64,000 nt of DNA. Source: Actinoallomurus spadix (GTDB taxonomy: Bacteria > Actinomycetota > Actinomycetes > Streptosporangiales > Streptosporangiaceae). Below, piece after piece: positions 45,601 to 53,906 of this stretch (position 1 is the first letter of the stretch; every line of letters begins with the position of its first letter). Both the position numbers and the translations under genes were made by a program. Under the pieces are notes generated by a model. The model did no database searches. It worked only from the letters and a program-made list of their open reading frames with translations, and had not been told where the DNA came from. The stretch is taken from positions 113,107 through 177,106 of the forward strand of contig NZ_JAMXMX010000016.1 in NCBI RefSeq assembly GCF_024055725.1, written 5' to 3'.

Positions 45601-46132
45601 TGAGCAGTACCGGGACCTGGGGATCAAGGCCTACCAGTACATGATCGACAAGGCGATGAGCGGTCCGTTCGGCTGGTGGGAGGGCGTCGACTACCCGAGC
45701 GCGAGCTCGCCGTGGGACATCGACCACGCCCGGGGCGGCGGCGGTTCGAACCAGCACATGTGGGGTCAGTCGACCGCCACCAAGGTGCTGTTCGACTCGC
45801 TGATCGCCGAGAAGTCGGACGGGTCGCTGATCATCGGCCGCGGCGTACCGAACGAGTGGCTCCGGACCGGCAAGAAGATCGGGCTCGACCGGTACCCGGT
45901 GCAGAGCGGAGGCCGGGTCGGCTACCAGCTGAAGACGGCCGGCACGACGGTGCACATTCAGTTCAGCGGTGACGTGTCGGACGTCGCGGCGTACAGCGTC
46001 GAGCTGCCGGCGTTGCGGGACAACATCGTGAACGTGTCGGTCAACGGTGCGGTCGTCGACCAGAAGGCCGGTACGGTCCGGGTTCCGGGCGGCACCAAGA
46101 ACCTGACGATCGTCCTGCGGCACACCGTCTAG
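42683..46132 (+). CDS. Large secreted alpha/alpha-barrel glycoside hydrolase-like protein
   Basis: An 1149-residue exported protein with signal peptide (residues 1-30, ending STARAAAPP). Residues about 35-245 and 255-425 are two copies of one domain: DWVHVTGSGVDRKAGTPS against DWLHLDGSTVNRRTGVPD, and GGVF against GGIFF after matching W-x-x-G turns. The C-terminal half (about 600-1060) looks like an (alpha/alpha)6-barrel glycosidase: YKAGYIYTLIIRDDVNG, GYDEMFDHDTIGIV, SHGYWTIDNWAALTGL, EPNETGPRKDPRDANWAS and GPFGWWEGVDYPS hold clustered acids. A beta-sandwich ends it. I cannot assign a CAZy family. AAGGGA precedes ATG 42683 at normal spacing. Confidence 0.65.
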   Translation: MRAGSRVLAAVAAGALVVTAMVSTSTARAAAPPADPFVVNVENLPSGRAVAGAMDLTTYGDLDWVHVTGSGVDRKAGTPSITVDDLNPAGGRTQLDDSPVAFGWSDGAAPTSASGVTTGGVFNYDTTTVGDTTAHDAGYRIKVPAADSPRRLVFVGGIWQATGAVTVAAADGSGTAYTTPITAGGTAAVKRYSVTIRPGEGVVVTAKFAAKLQAAGNLSLSAAALSLVKPAADRSLTATATPVSMNLTAEGPDDWLHLDGSTVNRRTGVPDSTPRPAVTNRQAGGAIGAQNDNPVSYSWTNGTPTAAEPGTRHGGIFFADGAGENVDLTAPYGYDLTVPAAAGGRTVRFVSGAWRATAKISVYLNGATTPTFVSTDLVSTDASVTRMFDLTLGAGDSAKISAQLLRKTNGSGNVTLAGVAEASTSADGYRRLTQDLLTQAGAADVYAATASAQKQLDSEIASAKSTLANNSAQRDELRLSYLLLKAAFDEAVSSAANAEYTSVTNPGLTSSFGWEGDLNAPIAFIDGSYRLRSRGNAMITFGVPNIPGKIKWYNSEGYLPAFVSEYAKDGLDIKVQNFADLGVVGGNRFEVAYSRMTVTNTTAKQARLPRVSSRLTPLNAAADPAVTTIDAGQTVVRDYAVAADRFDGTYDWPTATQLQQLGGLDQHYAHMRQYWNTRLSAIADITDLPDKRLINAYKAGYIYTLIIRDDVNGEKQLHVGENGYDEMFDHDTIGIVSTLLTIGDFTYAKDYLSTLPAQLQYDDAKWKYSWPYALYLQRTGDKDFIRSRFATIKKNTHTIETDRIDGGKGIIKQTDAIDSHGYWTIDNWAALTGLTTYRYLATALGETDEAAWAKAEYDDLLKVATNRIDQTMQQYGLDYIPISMVEPNETGPRKDPRDANWASMFLFGRWAWDGYLFGAEQTGTMINKIDATYTHGFDRRKGISDSIYNFGGYPHGYFSSAYNAGYGSSALRGEQYRDLGIKAYQYMIDKAMSGPFGWWEGVDYPSASSPWDIDHARGGGGSNQHMWGQSTATKVLFDSLIAEKSDGSLIIGRGVPNEWLRTGKKIGLDRYPVQSGGRVGYQLKTAGTTVHIQFSGDVSDVAAYSVELPALRDNIVNVSVNGAVVDQKAGTVRVPGGTKNLTIVLRHTV

Positions 46133-46143
46133 TAGAGCCCGAC

Positions 46144-46175
46144 GACGGCCCCGGACCCGACGGTCCGGGGTCGTC
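46144..46175 (+). terminator. Hairpin after glycosidase gene
   Basis: A 14-bp stem including one G-U pair (46144-46157 with 46162-46175) and a 4-base loop starts 12 bp past the stop codon. No T-run follows; a GC-rich terminator is likely. Confidence 0.65.
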
Positions 46176-46253
46176 CGCCGTTACCGGGAGGCCTCGGTGA
46201 ACCGACCCGGCGCCGCCACGTTCAGCACGGCGATCACGGGAGGGCGCGGAAAC

Positions 46254-46949
46254 TCAGAGCAGCTCCTCCGCCGCGTCTTTCAATGAGCTCAGGACGCGAC
46301 GGGTCTGCGGCGCGTCGGGGAGGACCGCGAGGAGGAGCGGGGCGGTGGAGAAAGCCGATTGGTGCACCATGAGGCGGCGAACCCATTCCATGCCCGCCTC
46401 CAACGCGGCGACGGCGTCGGTCGCACCGCCACTGCGTGCCCAGTCTCCGAGAGCTGATCGGTGGATCGCGTCGACGAGGGCCGCGAGGGCGATCGGCTGG
46501 AAGGACGGGGTGTCCGGTGGGAGACGATCACGCAGGAACGAACGTGTAAGTGTCACGTATCGTTCATGTTCAATGACCTCTCGCTTCCGTAGCTCGGGAA
46601 CGACACGCGCCAGTTTGTACCGCCGGAGGACGAGCTCCGGCCGACTGAGAAAGTCGCGCAGTGACTCTTCCGTGGCCGCGATGACGGCCTCGACCGGATC
46701 CGTATCAGGATCGGCATCGAGGAGGCAGCGCTGGACCAGCCCGATGCGTTCGGTGTGGTCCGGGAACGCGAGTTCGTCCTTGCTTTCGAAGTGCCGAAAA
46801 ACAGTGCGCCGAGACACTCGCGATGCCTCCGCAACGGCTTCGACGGTGACATTTTCGTATCCCTCTTCGAGGAACAACGCCATCGCCGTTTCCGAGATCC
46901 GGTACTTGGTCTCAAGTATTCGCCGCGAAGTCACCGACAGGCCCCCCAT
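46254..46949 (-). CDS. TetR-family transcriptional regulator
   Basis: A protein of about 231 residues. The helix-turn-helix is KYRISETAMALFLEEGYENVTVEAVAEASRVSRRTVFRHFESKDEL, classical TetR. The C-terminal ligand domain (EAVIAATEESLRDFLSRPEL onward) resembles the TetR_C groups seen in AcrR-like regulators. ATG 46949 or GTG 46934 may be the start; the latter has a GGGGGG tract upstream, and an ORF open further upstream adds an unlikely lead. It lies 82 bp beyond livM on the same strand and probably controls the transporter operon. Its ligand is unknown. Confidence 0.85.
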   Translation of the reverse strand: MGGLSVTSRRILETKYRISETAMALFLEEGYENVTVEAVAEASRVSRRTVFRHFESKDELAFPDHTERIGLVQRCLLDADPDTDPVEAVIAATEESLRDFLSRPELVLRRYKLARVVPELRKREVIEHERYVTLTRSFLRDRLPPDTPSFQPIALAALVDAIHRSALGDWARSGGATDAVAALEAGMEWVRRLMVHQSAFSTAPLLLAVLPDAPQTRRVLSSLKDAAEELL

Positions 46950-47031
46950 CCTGACGTGGTGTGGTGCGGAGTCTAGTCTGCGCATTCGAGGTCCGCCGAA
47001 CTCCGGGATCCCGCGCTGCGCCTGCTGCGGC

Positions 47032-48084
47032 TCACGGCCTGGGGCCCGCCGGGTCAGCGTCGGCCTGAGTGCGTCGCGGCGACGTTCGGCGTTGCAGCCA
47101 GGTCAGCCACTGGTGATGAACGGTGCCCCAGATTCCGCGGCGGAAGAGCAGCACGACGAGCACGAAGACCGTGCCGGTGACCAGGTCGATGCCGTCGAAG
47201 CCGGAGGAGGCGAGGTAGTCGGCGAGCATCACGACCAGGAACGCGCCCAGGATCCCTCCCCACAGCGTGCCGATGCCGCCCAGCAGTGTGATCAGCACGA
47301 CCTCGCCCGAGGTGGTCCAGTGGAGCGTGGTCAGCGCGACGAAGCCGTGGCTGATGGCGAAGACCCCGCCGGCCAGGCCGGTAAGCCCGGCGGAGAGTAC
47401 AAAGGCGATGACCTTGTACTTCTCCACGTCGTAGCCCAGTGCCCGTGCTCGCGGGGTGTTGTCGCGGATCGCCACCAGGACTCGCCCGAACGGCGAGTGC
47501 ACGATTCGCCAGGCGGCCCACATGCCGAGCAGGAGTATCGGCAGGGCGGCGTAGTAGAAGTAGAACGACTCGGTCTCCACCAGCTCGATGCCGAAGAACC
47601 TCCGGGGCACGCCTTGCAAGCCGTTCTCGCCACCGGTCAGGCCGCTCCACTGGTAGCCGACGAAGTAGACCATCTGCCCGAAGGCGAGGGTCACCATCGC
47701 GAAGTAGATTCCCGACCGGCGCACCGACAGATAGGCAATGGGAAGTGCGAGGACCATCGCGAACACCGCGCCGCCGACGACGGCCACGGGGAACGGCACG
47801 CCGTAGTGCGTCGCGATCAGGCCCGTCATGTACGCCGAGCTGCCCCAGAACGCCGAGTGCCCGAAGGACAGCAGCCCCGTGTAGCCGATCAGGATGTCCA
47901 GGGCGATCGCGAACAGCGCCATCGCCGCGATGTCCATCGCCACCGGCGGGTAGACGAGCCATGGCAGCGCCAGGGCCGCCACCAGGCCGGTGGCCAGCAG
48001 AATCCATCGCCGCCGCGAGCCGCTCCCGACGATGGCGGCGTGCGCCTCGGTGACCGACGTCTGGCGAACCACGGACTGGGTCAT
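47032..48084 (-). CDS. livM: Branched-chain amino acid-type ABC permease LivM
   Basis: A 350-residue permease with about ten membrane helices. DILIGYTGLLSFGHSAFWGSSAYMTG and VPRRFFGIELVETE are LivM hallmarks, and VLVAIRDNTPRARALGYDVEKYKVIAFVLSAGLTGLAGGVFA is the cytoplasmic coupling region that meets the ATPases. It overlaps livH by 4 bp (ATGA). LivM pairs with LivH to form the channel of uptake systems for branched amino acids, urea, amides or aromatic acids. Confidence 0.92.
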   Translation of the reverse strand: MTQSVVRQTSVTEAHAAIVGSGSRRRWILLATGLVAALALPWLVYPPVAMDIAAMALFAIALDILIGYTGLLSFGHSAFWGSSAYMTGLIATHYGVPFPVAVVGGAVFAMVLALPIAYLSVRRSGIYFAMVTLAFGQMVYFVGYQWSGLTGGENGLQGVPRRFFGIELVETESFYFYYAALPILLLGMWAAWRIVHSPFGRVLVAIRDNTPRARALGYDVEKYKVIAFVLSAGLTGLAGGVFAISHGFVALTTLHWTTSGEVVLITLLGGIGTLWGGILGAFLVVMLADYLASSGFDGIDLVTGTVFVLVVLLFRRGIWGTVHHQWLTWLQRRTSPRRTQADADPAGPRP

Positions 48085-48953
48085 CGCGTCGCCTCCTCGC
48101 GTCCGAACAGCCCGGCCGGGCGGACCAGGATGATCAGGGCCATCAGGACAAAGATCAGAATCTGCGCGAACGTCGGAGCGTAGGCCTGGCCGAACGCCTC
48201 CACCAGGCCCACCAGGAAGCCGGCGACCACGGCGCCGACGATCGAGCCGAGGCCCCCGATGACCACCACCGCGAACAGGATGATCGCGAAATTGTTCCCC
48301 ATATCAGCCGTAATCGCGCGAAACGGTGCGGCAAGCACACCGGCCAGGCCGGCGAGCGCGACGCCGAAGCCGAAGACCGGGGTCACCCAGCGGCCCACGT
48401 TGACTCCCAGCGCTCGGGTGAGCTCGGGCTTCTCGGTCGACGCTCGGACGATCATGCCGACCCTGGTCCGCGTCATCAGCAGCCAGACGAGCACGCAGAT
48501 CGCCACGGAGAACAGGAAGACGAACAGCTGGTAACGCGGCAGCACGACGCCGGCCAGTTCGGCGCGTCCCTGGAGTATCCCGGGAGGCTTGTACGGCAGC
48601 CCGGAGACGCCGTACTTCTGCTTGACCAGCTCAACGAGGACGAGTGTGAGGCCGAAGGTGAGCAGGAAGTTGTAGAGGGGGTCGAGCCGGAGCAGCCACT
48701 GCACGAACAACCGCTCCACCACGACGCCGAAGACGAACATCAGCACGGGCACCGCCAGCAGCGACCACCACAGCGTGAGGCCCAGGGTGTCGAGCAGGAC
48801 GGCCGCGGTGACCGCGCCGAGCATGTAGAACGCGCCGTGGGCGAAGTTCACTACGCCCAGGACGCCGAAGATGATCGCCAGTCCAAGTGCGGCCAGCGCG
48901 TAGAAACTGCCGGCCGCCAGGCCCTGGACGGCGTACTGCAGCACTGCGTTCAT
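48081..48953 (-). CDS. livH: Branched-chain amino acid-type ABC permease LivH
   Basis: A 290-residue permease with about eight helices. It begins VLQYAVQGLAAGSFYALAALGLAIIFGVLGVVNFAHGAFYMLGA, the standard LivH start, and carries the coupling motif VRASTEKPELTRALGVNVGRWV and AIILFAVVVIGGLGSIVGAVVAGFLVGL. AGGA precedes ATG 48953. It lies 69 bp beyond the binding-protein gene and is coupled to livM. Confidence 0.92.
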   Translation of the reverse strand: MNAVLQYAVQGLAAGSFYALAALGLAIIFGVLGVVNFAHGAFYMLGAVTAAVLLDTLGLTLWWSLLAVPVLMFVFGVVVERLFVQWLLRLDPLYNFLLTFGLTLVLVELVKQKYGVSGLPYKPPGILQGRAELAGVVLPRYQLFVFLFSVAICVLVWLLMTRTRVGMIVRASTEKPELTRALGVNVGRWVTPVFGFGVALAGLAGVLAAPFRAITADMGNNFAIILFAVVVIGGLGSIVGAVVAGFLVGLVEAFGQAYAPTFAQILIFVLMALIILVRPAGLFGREEATR

Positions 48954-49022
48954 AGGTTCCTTTCCCGCTGCCGACCCCGGGCATCGAAGGACGCCCGGGG
49001 GCTCGCGAACCGGACCACCCGC

Positions 49023-50264
49023 TCACATCGAGCAGCCGGATTCCTCAGCGGTAGGGAAGGCCTTCGCCGCGGGGATCGTGGTCACGATGTCCTCGTAATC
49101 CCAGTCCTCCTTCACCTGCGACGGCTTCTTGACTCGGGCCAGGTATGTGTCGTGGATGACGAGGTGGTCCTTGGCGCGAATCTCGCCGTTGTGCAGGAAC
49201 ACGTCATTGGTCTTCTTGCCCGCGAGCTCGCCGACCACCGCGTCGGCCTTGTCGGTCTTGGCGCGCTGGACCGCCTCCAGGTACTGGAGCGCCGCGGAAT
49301 AGTTGCCGGCGTGCTCGAAGCTCGGGCGGGTTCCGGTCTCATGCTGGAACCGGTCGGCCCATGCGCGCGTTTCCTTGTCCATGTTCCAGTACCAGGGGTC
49401 GGTGAACATCGTGCCGGCGAACTGGTCGACCCCCAGCGAGTGGATGTCCGTGATGAGCATCAGCCCGACGGCCAGGTCGATGCCCTTCTCCTTCAACCCT
49501 GACGCGTTGAACTGCTTGACCATGTTGATCAGGTCGCCGCCCGCCTGCATCGTGCCGATCACGTCGGGCTTGGTGCTGCCGGCCTTGGTGAGGAAGGTCG
49601 CGAAGTTGTCGTTCGGGAACGGCGTCGGGATGGCGCCCTGCACCGTGCCTCCGGCCCCCTTGATCGCCTTGGTGAAGGACTTGGTCATGTCCTGGCCGAA
49701 CTCGTAGTCGGGGTAGATGAGCTGCCAGTTCTTGTCGCCGTTCTCGGTGACGGTGGTGCCGGTGCCGTTGGCGAGCATGTAGGTGTCGTAGGCCCACTGG
49801 AAGGTGTACTTGTTGCACCGGGCGCCGGTCAGTTGGGTGGTCGCCGCGCTGACGTCGATGAACAGCTTGTGATGGTTCTTCGCCTGGGTGGCGACGGCCA
49901 GGGCCGCGGACGAGGTCGGCACGTCGAGGATGATGTCCGCCCCCTTGCGCTCGTACAGCTCCTGGGCTTTGGTGTTTGCGATGTCCGGCTTGTTCTGGTG
50001 GTCGGCCGACGTGACCTCGATGTCGTCGACGACCGCGGCGTCGCCGTACTTCTTCTTGTAGTCGGCCACCGCCATCTTGACCGCCTTGACGCTGCCCGGT
50101 CCCGACGCGTCCTTGTAGACGCCGGACTGGTCGTTGAGCACCGCGAGGACCAGCTTGCCGCCCGTGAAATCACCACCCGACGCCCCCGGTCCGCCACCGC
50201 AGGCGCCGAGGAGCAGTGCCCCCGTCATGGCCGCGGCGCCGGCCCGGATGTGCATGCTCTTCAT
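49023..50264 (-). CDS. livK: ABC substrate-binding lipoprotein (LivK type)
   Basis: A 413-residue type I periplasmic-binding fold protein. MTGALLLGACGGG gives a lipobox with Cys22 as the lipidated residue, then a Gly/Ser linker and the mature domain: LVLAVLNDQSGVYKDASGPGSVKAVKMAVADY, a DVPTSSAALAVATQAK hinge strand and KNWQLIYPDYEFGQDM. The wording of the DVSAATTQLTG and WAYDTYML stretches is closer to aromatic or organic acid binders than to leucine binders, but this is a weak judgement. ATG 50264 has GGAGAAGGA just upstream. It sits between livF and livH. Confidence 0.88.
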   Translation of the reverse strand: MKSMHIRAGAAAMTGALLLGACGGGPGASGGDFTGGKLVLAVLNDQSGVYKDASGPGSVKAVKMAVADYKKKYGDAAVVDDIEVTSADHQNKPDIANTKAQELYERKGADIILDVPTSSAALAVATQAKNHHKLFIDVSAATTQLTGARCNKYTFQWAYDTYMLANGTGTTVTENGDKNWQLIYPDYEFGQDMTKSFTKAIKGAGGTVQGAIPTPFPNDNFATFLTKAGSTKPDVIGTMQAGGDLINMVKQFNASGLKEKGIDLAVGLMLITDIHSLGVDQFAGTMFTDPWYWNMDKETRAWADRFQHETGTRPSFEHAGNYSAALQYLEAVQRAKTDKADAVVGELAGKKTNDVFLHNGEIRAKDHLVIHDTYLARVKKPSQVKEDWDYEDIVTTIPAAKAFPTAEESGCSM

Positions 50265-50314
50265 GGTCCTTCTCCTCGTGTCATGTGGGGATGTGTCCTC
50301 GTGTGGTCGACCGG

Positions 50315-51007
50315 TCAGATGCCGAGGTGCTCGAGGAGCTGAACTTCGCGCCGCCGGAACTCGGAGTTGTCGAGGGCCTCGACGATGCGGCCCTGGCTGA
50401 GGAGGTAGTGCCGGTCGGCCACGGTGGCCGCGAACTTGACGTTCTGCTCGATCAGCAGCACGCTGACGCCGGTCTCCTTGATCTCGCGGATGATCGCCCC
50501 GATCCGGGCCACCACCACCGGAGCCAGGCCCTCGGAGGGCTCGTCCATCAGCAGCAGACGAGCACCGGTCCGGAGCACCCTGGCGATGGCCAGCATCTGC
50601 TGCTCCCCGCCCGACAACGTGGTGCCCGGCGCCTTGCGGCGGTCGGCGAGCACCGGAAACGCCTCGTAGACCCGGTCCAGCGTCCATGCCCGGTCGGAGA
50701 CCTTGGGCGGGAGCAGCAGGTTCTCCTCCACGGTCAGGCCGGCGTAGATGCCGCGATCGTCCTGGACCCAGCCCATGCCGGCGCGGGCTCGCCGGTGGGC
50801 CGGCATGCCGGTGATGTCGCGGCCGAGGAAGGACACGGTGCCGCCGACCTGCCGGTGCAGACCGATCAGGCATCGCACCAGGGTGGTCTTGCCGGCGCCG
50901 TTGCGCCCGACCAGCGTGACGACCTCGCCCTCTCCCACGCTGAGGTTCACGCCGTGCAGCGCCTGCGCCTCGCCGTACCACGCCCGCAGACCGGTGACCT
51001 CAAGCAT
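50315..51007 (-). CDS. livF: ABC transporter ATP-binding protein LivF
   Basis: A 230-residue ATPase. LEVTGLRAWYGEAQALHGV is the LivF opening, GRNGAGKTTL the Walker A, LSGGEQQMLAIARVL the signature, and LLLMDEPSEGLAPV the Walker B with its catalytic Glu. ATG 51007 is preferred because GAGG lies about 8 bases upstream, and it overlaps the livG stop by 8 bp; a TTG at 51022 is also open. Paired with LivG it powers the LivHM channel. Confidence 0.92.
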   Translation of the reverse strand: MLEVTGLRAWYGEAQALHGVNLSVGEGEVVTLVGRNGAGKTTLVRCLIGLHRQVGGTVSFLGRDITGMPAHRRARAGMGWVQDDRGIYAGLTVEENLLLPPKVSDRAWTLDRVYEAFPVLADRRKAPGTTLSGGEQQMLAIARVLRTGARLLLMDEPSEGLAPVVVARIGAIIREIKETGVSVLLIEQNVKFAATVADRHYLLSQGRIVEALDNSEFRRREVQLLEHLGI

Positions 51008-51764
51008 GATCGGCCTCGCCAAGGTAGGCGGTGATCACCCGTTCGTCGTTGCGGACCTCGTCGTAGGCGCCTTCCGCCAGAACCTTTCCCTGCTGGAGCA
51101 CCGTCACCCGGTCGGCCAGGCTGCCGACCACGTGCATGTTGTGGTCGACGAACACCACGGTGCGCCCGGCCGCGATGCGACGGACCAGCTCGATGGTGCG
51201 GTCGACGTCCTCGATCCCCATCCCGGCCGTCGGCTCATCGAGAAGCATCACCTGTGGGTCCAGCGCCAGCACCAGTGCCAGCTCCAGGGCGCGCTTCTGC
51301 CCGTAGGCGAGCAGCCCGACCGGCTTGTCCGCCAGCGGCGTCAGCCCGACCTGTGCGAGCAGTTCGTCCACGCGGGCGCGATGCCTGCCGAGCAACTTCT
51401 GCGACCGCCAGAACCGGAACCCCTGGCGGGTGAGCCCCTGAAGAGCGAGTTCGACCTGCTCGCGGCTCGTCAGGTTCTCAAAGAGGCTGGTGATCTGGAA
51501 CGACCTGGCCACACCGCGGCGCGCTACCTGCTCGGGCTGCTTGCCGGTGATGTCCTCGCCGAACACCGTGATCGTCCCAGACGTCGGGGCCACGAAGCCG
51601 GTCAAGAGGTTGAACAGCGTGGTCTTTCCCGCACCGTTGGGACCCACCAGCGCGTGCACGCCGCCCTTGTGAACCGTCAGGTCCACCGAGTCGACCGCGC
51701 GGAAGCCACGGAACACCTTCGTCAGGGCCTGTGTGCGCAACGCCATCCGACCGCTCGTCGTCAC
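51000..51764 (-). CDS. livG: ABC transporter ATP-binding protein LivG
   Basis: A 254-residue ATPase. ALTKVFRGFRAVDSVDLTVHKG leads to Walker A GPNGAGKTTLFNLLTG, the LivG-type insert SFQITSLFENLTSREQVELALQG, the altered signature LLAYGQKRALELALVLA and Walker B VMLLDEPTAGMGIEDVD. The signature reads LAYGQKR in place of LSGGQ-like sequence, as is common in LivG proteins. GTG 51764 has AAGGAAG five bases upstream. It heads the transporter operon, with the promoter in the 196-bp gap beyond. Confidence 0.92.
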   Translation of the reverse strand: MTTSGRMALRTQALTKVFRGFRAVDSVDLTVHKGGVHALVGPNGAGKTTLFNLLTGFVAPTSGTITVFGEDITGKQPEQVARRGVARSFQITSLFENLTSREQVELALQGLTRQGFRFWRSQKLLGRHRARVDELLAQVGLTPLADKPVGLLAYGQKRALELALVLALDPQVMLLDEPTAGMGIEDVDRTIELVRRIAAGRTVVFVDHNMHVVGSLADRVTVLQQGKVLAEGAYDEVRNDERVITAYLGEADHA

Positions 51765-51960
51765 GCGACTTCCTTCCAGGTGACGTGCGGGCGGACACCC
51801 GCGACCGGGTACGTCACGGACAGCACCGCTAGGGGGCGAGGCATGTCAGTCCCTTCTCAGTCGCACGGTTCGCGCGGCTCTGAGCCGCGGCTGGTGGCGG
51901 TAAGGCGGCGTCCGAGTCCGCGCCGATGTCCTTCGTGGCCGCGGGGCGTGGTCGATGACG

Positions 51961-53622
51961 TCAACGCGAACACACGAAGCTTCGGGCGCTGTCGGGGTCA
52001 CCTGAGCGGTATTTCGGCCACCGCGGATATTCGCAAAGCGGGCGTGCTCGGCCGCTGCGGCCGTCCGTGACCACCGGATCGATGGGCGGCCGTCCCTTTT
52101 CGACCCACCGTTCGAGGGCGGAGAGCGAATCCCAGTTCGCGGCGAATGCGGGCGTGCCGAAGTTCGCGTGATTCGAACCGGGAATGAGGTAGTACCGCAA
52201 GAACTCTCGTGTCTGCTCGGGGCCTACTGTGTTCCGCACGCGCCGGTAGTAGTCGTTCGTCGAGCGATGGGAGACCAGCTCATCCGCGGCACCATGGAGA
52301 AGGAGTAGCTTTCCGCCAGAGCGCGCGAACGGGCGAAGGTCCGAGTTATTGCGATCCTGGATGGTGGACAGGTAGCTGATCCGGGGAAGCCGGCTTCCTG
52401 GCCGCCGAGGGTCGACGGAAAGAGGGCTGTAGTCGGGATCTCTCGTCAGGAAGTATTTCACCCACTGGTCCCAGTACCGCGGACCATACCCACTCGTCGC
52501 CGGCATCGGGTCGGCGGGCGCGGATGTGCCGAAGCCGAGAATCGGCGTTCTCATATCGGCACCTGAAAGGAAAGGAAAGCCGGGGTACGAACGCTCGCCA
52601 CTGGCGATCCTGTACGGCCAGCTGAACGGATTGGACGCGGCGATCACCGATGCGATCTGCAGGTCGGACAGACACGTCGGACCGGCATCGACGCCATTGG
52701 TGCAGCGAAGCGTCCGAGGGTCGAAGTTACAGCCGTCGACGTTCGATATGACCTTGTCCTTGAGGCCGTCTCGCCCGTCACACGCCTTCATGACGCTGTC
52801 GTAGAGAAGCGTCTGCTCGTCTGGCCCAGGAAATGCGCCAGGGCGGGACATCACTTGCGTGAGGTATCCGAGATAGAGAACCTCGGCCATGTTGTTCCAG
52901 GCGGGGTAGGCGGCGATGACGCCGTCGAAGGCGTCGGGCCACCGTTGTGCGACGACAAGGGCTTCGCGACCGCCGGTCGAACCGCCTGCGAAGTACACTC
53001 GGCCGGGCCCTGTGCCGTAAGCATGACGGATGAGGAAGACGGCGGCATCGCGGGTCTTCTTCAGTGCATCGCCGGCGGCGAAGTTCCGCAGTGCCTCGTC
53101 GTTCATGCCGAAGGATCCGTCCAAGGACCCTGCGGGACCGGCTTGGTGTCCGGAGTCACTCGCGAACGTCACATATCCCCGAGCCAAGGGCGTCGGTTGA
53201 TCGGACCGGCCGAATGGCACGTTCAGCGTGATGTCGGGGATCGTGCCGTTGTATCCGCCGCCGCCGAACATCATCGCTTTGCGATTCCAGGTGACAGGCA
53301 TACCGATCCGCAGCTTGATCCGCGGTGCGGAGGGATCCATCGGGAAGAGGGCGGCAGCGATCCTGCAGTATTCGATGGCCGCGCCACTCACAACCTGGGT
53401 TACGAAGGTCGCCGACTCGACGCGGCCGCCTTTGGTCGGCAGGCTGATGGCCGACGCCGGGATGTCTCTCCCCGCCGACTCCGAGCATCTCGGCGCCGTG
53501 CCCGCTGCGGCGCTGGAAGGCGCACGCCCGAGGAGCACTGCCGCGCTCACCAGTCCGACGGCGAGCGCAAGTCCGGCACGGATCGAGCCCGATCTTCCAT
53601 CAGCGTGTGGGGCTCGGCTCAT
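51961..53622 (-). CDS. Secreted tannase/feruloyl esterase-family hydrolase
   Basis: A 553-residue exported alpha/beta hydrolase of the tannase and feruloyl esterase family, which cleaves phenolic or other carboxylic esters. A signal peptide covers about residues 15-40 (LALAVGLVSAAVLLGRAPSSAAA). The Ser lies in GGSTGGREALV, the Asp in LLHGAADELVSH and the His in PGSNHANFG; YPAWNNM and NVDGCNFDP are also family-like. The adjacent Cys pair of the CS-D-HC motif is absent, with Gly before Ser and Ala after His. GAGG lies 7 bases before ATG 53622. It is divergent from a second secreted esterase. Confidence 0.8.
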   Translation of the reverse strand: MSRAPHADGRSGSIRAGLALAVGLVSAAVLLGRAPSSAAAGTAPRCSESAGRDIPASAISLPTKGGRVESATFVTQVVSGAAIEYCRIAAALFPMDPSAPRIKLRIGMPVTWNRKAMMFGGGGYNGTIPDITLNVPFGRSDQPTPLARGYVTFASDSGHQAGPAGSLDGSFGMNDEALRNFAAGDALKKTRDAAVFLIRHAYGTGPGRVYFAGGSTGGREALVVAQRWPDAFDGVIAAYPAWNNMAEVLYLGYLTQVMSRPGAFPGPDEQTLLYDSVMKACDGRDGLKDKVISNVDGCNFDPRTLRCTNGVDAGPTCLSDLQIASVIAASNPFSWPYRIASGERSYPGFPFLSGADMRTPILGFGTSAPADPMPATSGYGPRYWDQWVKYFLTRDPDYSPLSVDPRRPGSRLPRISYLSTIQDRNNSDLRPFARSGGKLLLLHGAADELVSHRSTNDYYRRVRNTVGPEQTREFLRYYLIPGSNHANFGTPAFAANWDSLSALERWVEKGRPPIDPVVTDGRSGRARPLCEYPRWPKYRSGDPDSARSFVCSR

Positions 53623-53906
53623 CACGGACCTCTTTCGTGCAGGCACCCTGTGCCGTCAAATCGTCTATTTGCGGCACGCAGTGCCACTGTTACATAGGTC
53701 ACAAGCACACGCAAGGGTCCGCGTGCCGGCGACATGCCCGCCGGCCGACTACGAGGTCCTGGCACTCGCGGCGGGACCGCGCCCGGCGTCCGGCGAAGGG
53801 TGTCGGCTCTTGCACGACGTGAGTGACGCGTGCCACAGTGCATGGCACGCGGTGGCAACGATTACGCATTCGATGACACCGCGTGCCACGAAGGAGTTGC
53901 TGCTCA
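53623..53906. promoter_or_regulatory. Divergent esterase promoter region with repeated GCGTGCC motifs
   Basis: The gap between the two esterase genes has a 25-bp inverted repeat at 53827-53851: 9-bp arms CGCGTGCCA and TGGCACGCG around a 7-base spacer. Another GCGTGCCA lies at 53881-53888, and related GCGTGCC/GGCACGC sequences occur near 53674-53680 and 53718-53724. This clustering suggests a dedicated regulator controlling both directions. AAGGAG at 53891-53896 is the ribosome binding site of the rightward gene. Confidence 0.6.

Noticed and set aside
53883..53906. An earlier start for the carboxylesterase at 53883
   Set aside because: The ribosome binding site AAGGAG lies at 53891-53896, inside that extension, and fits the ATG at 53907.
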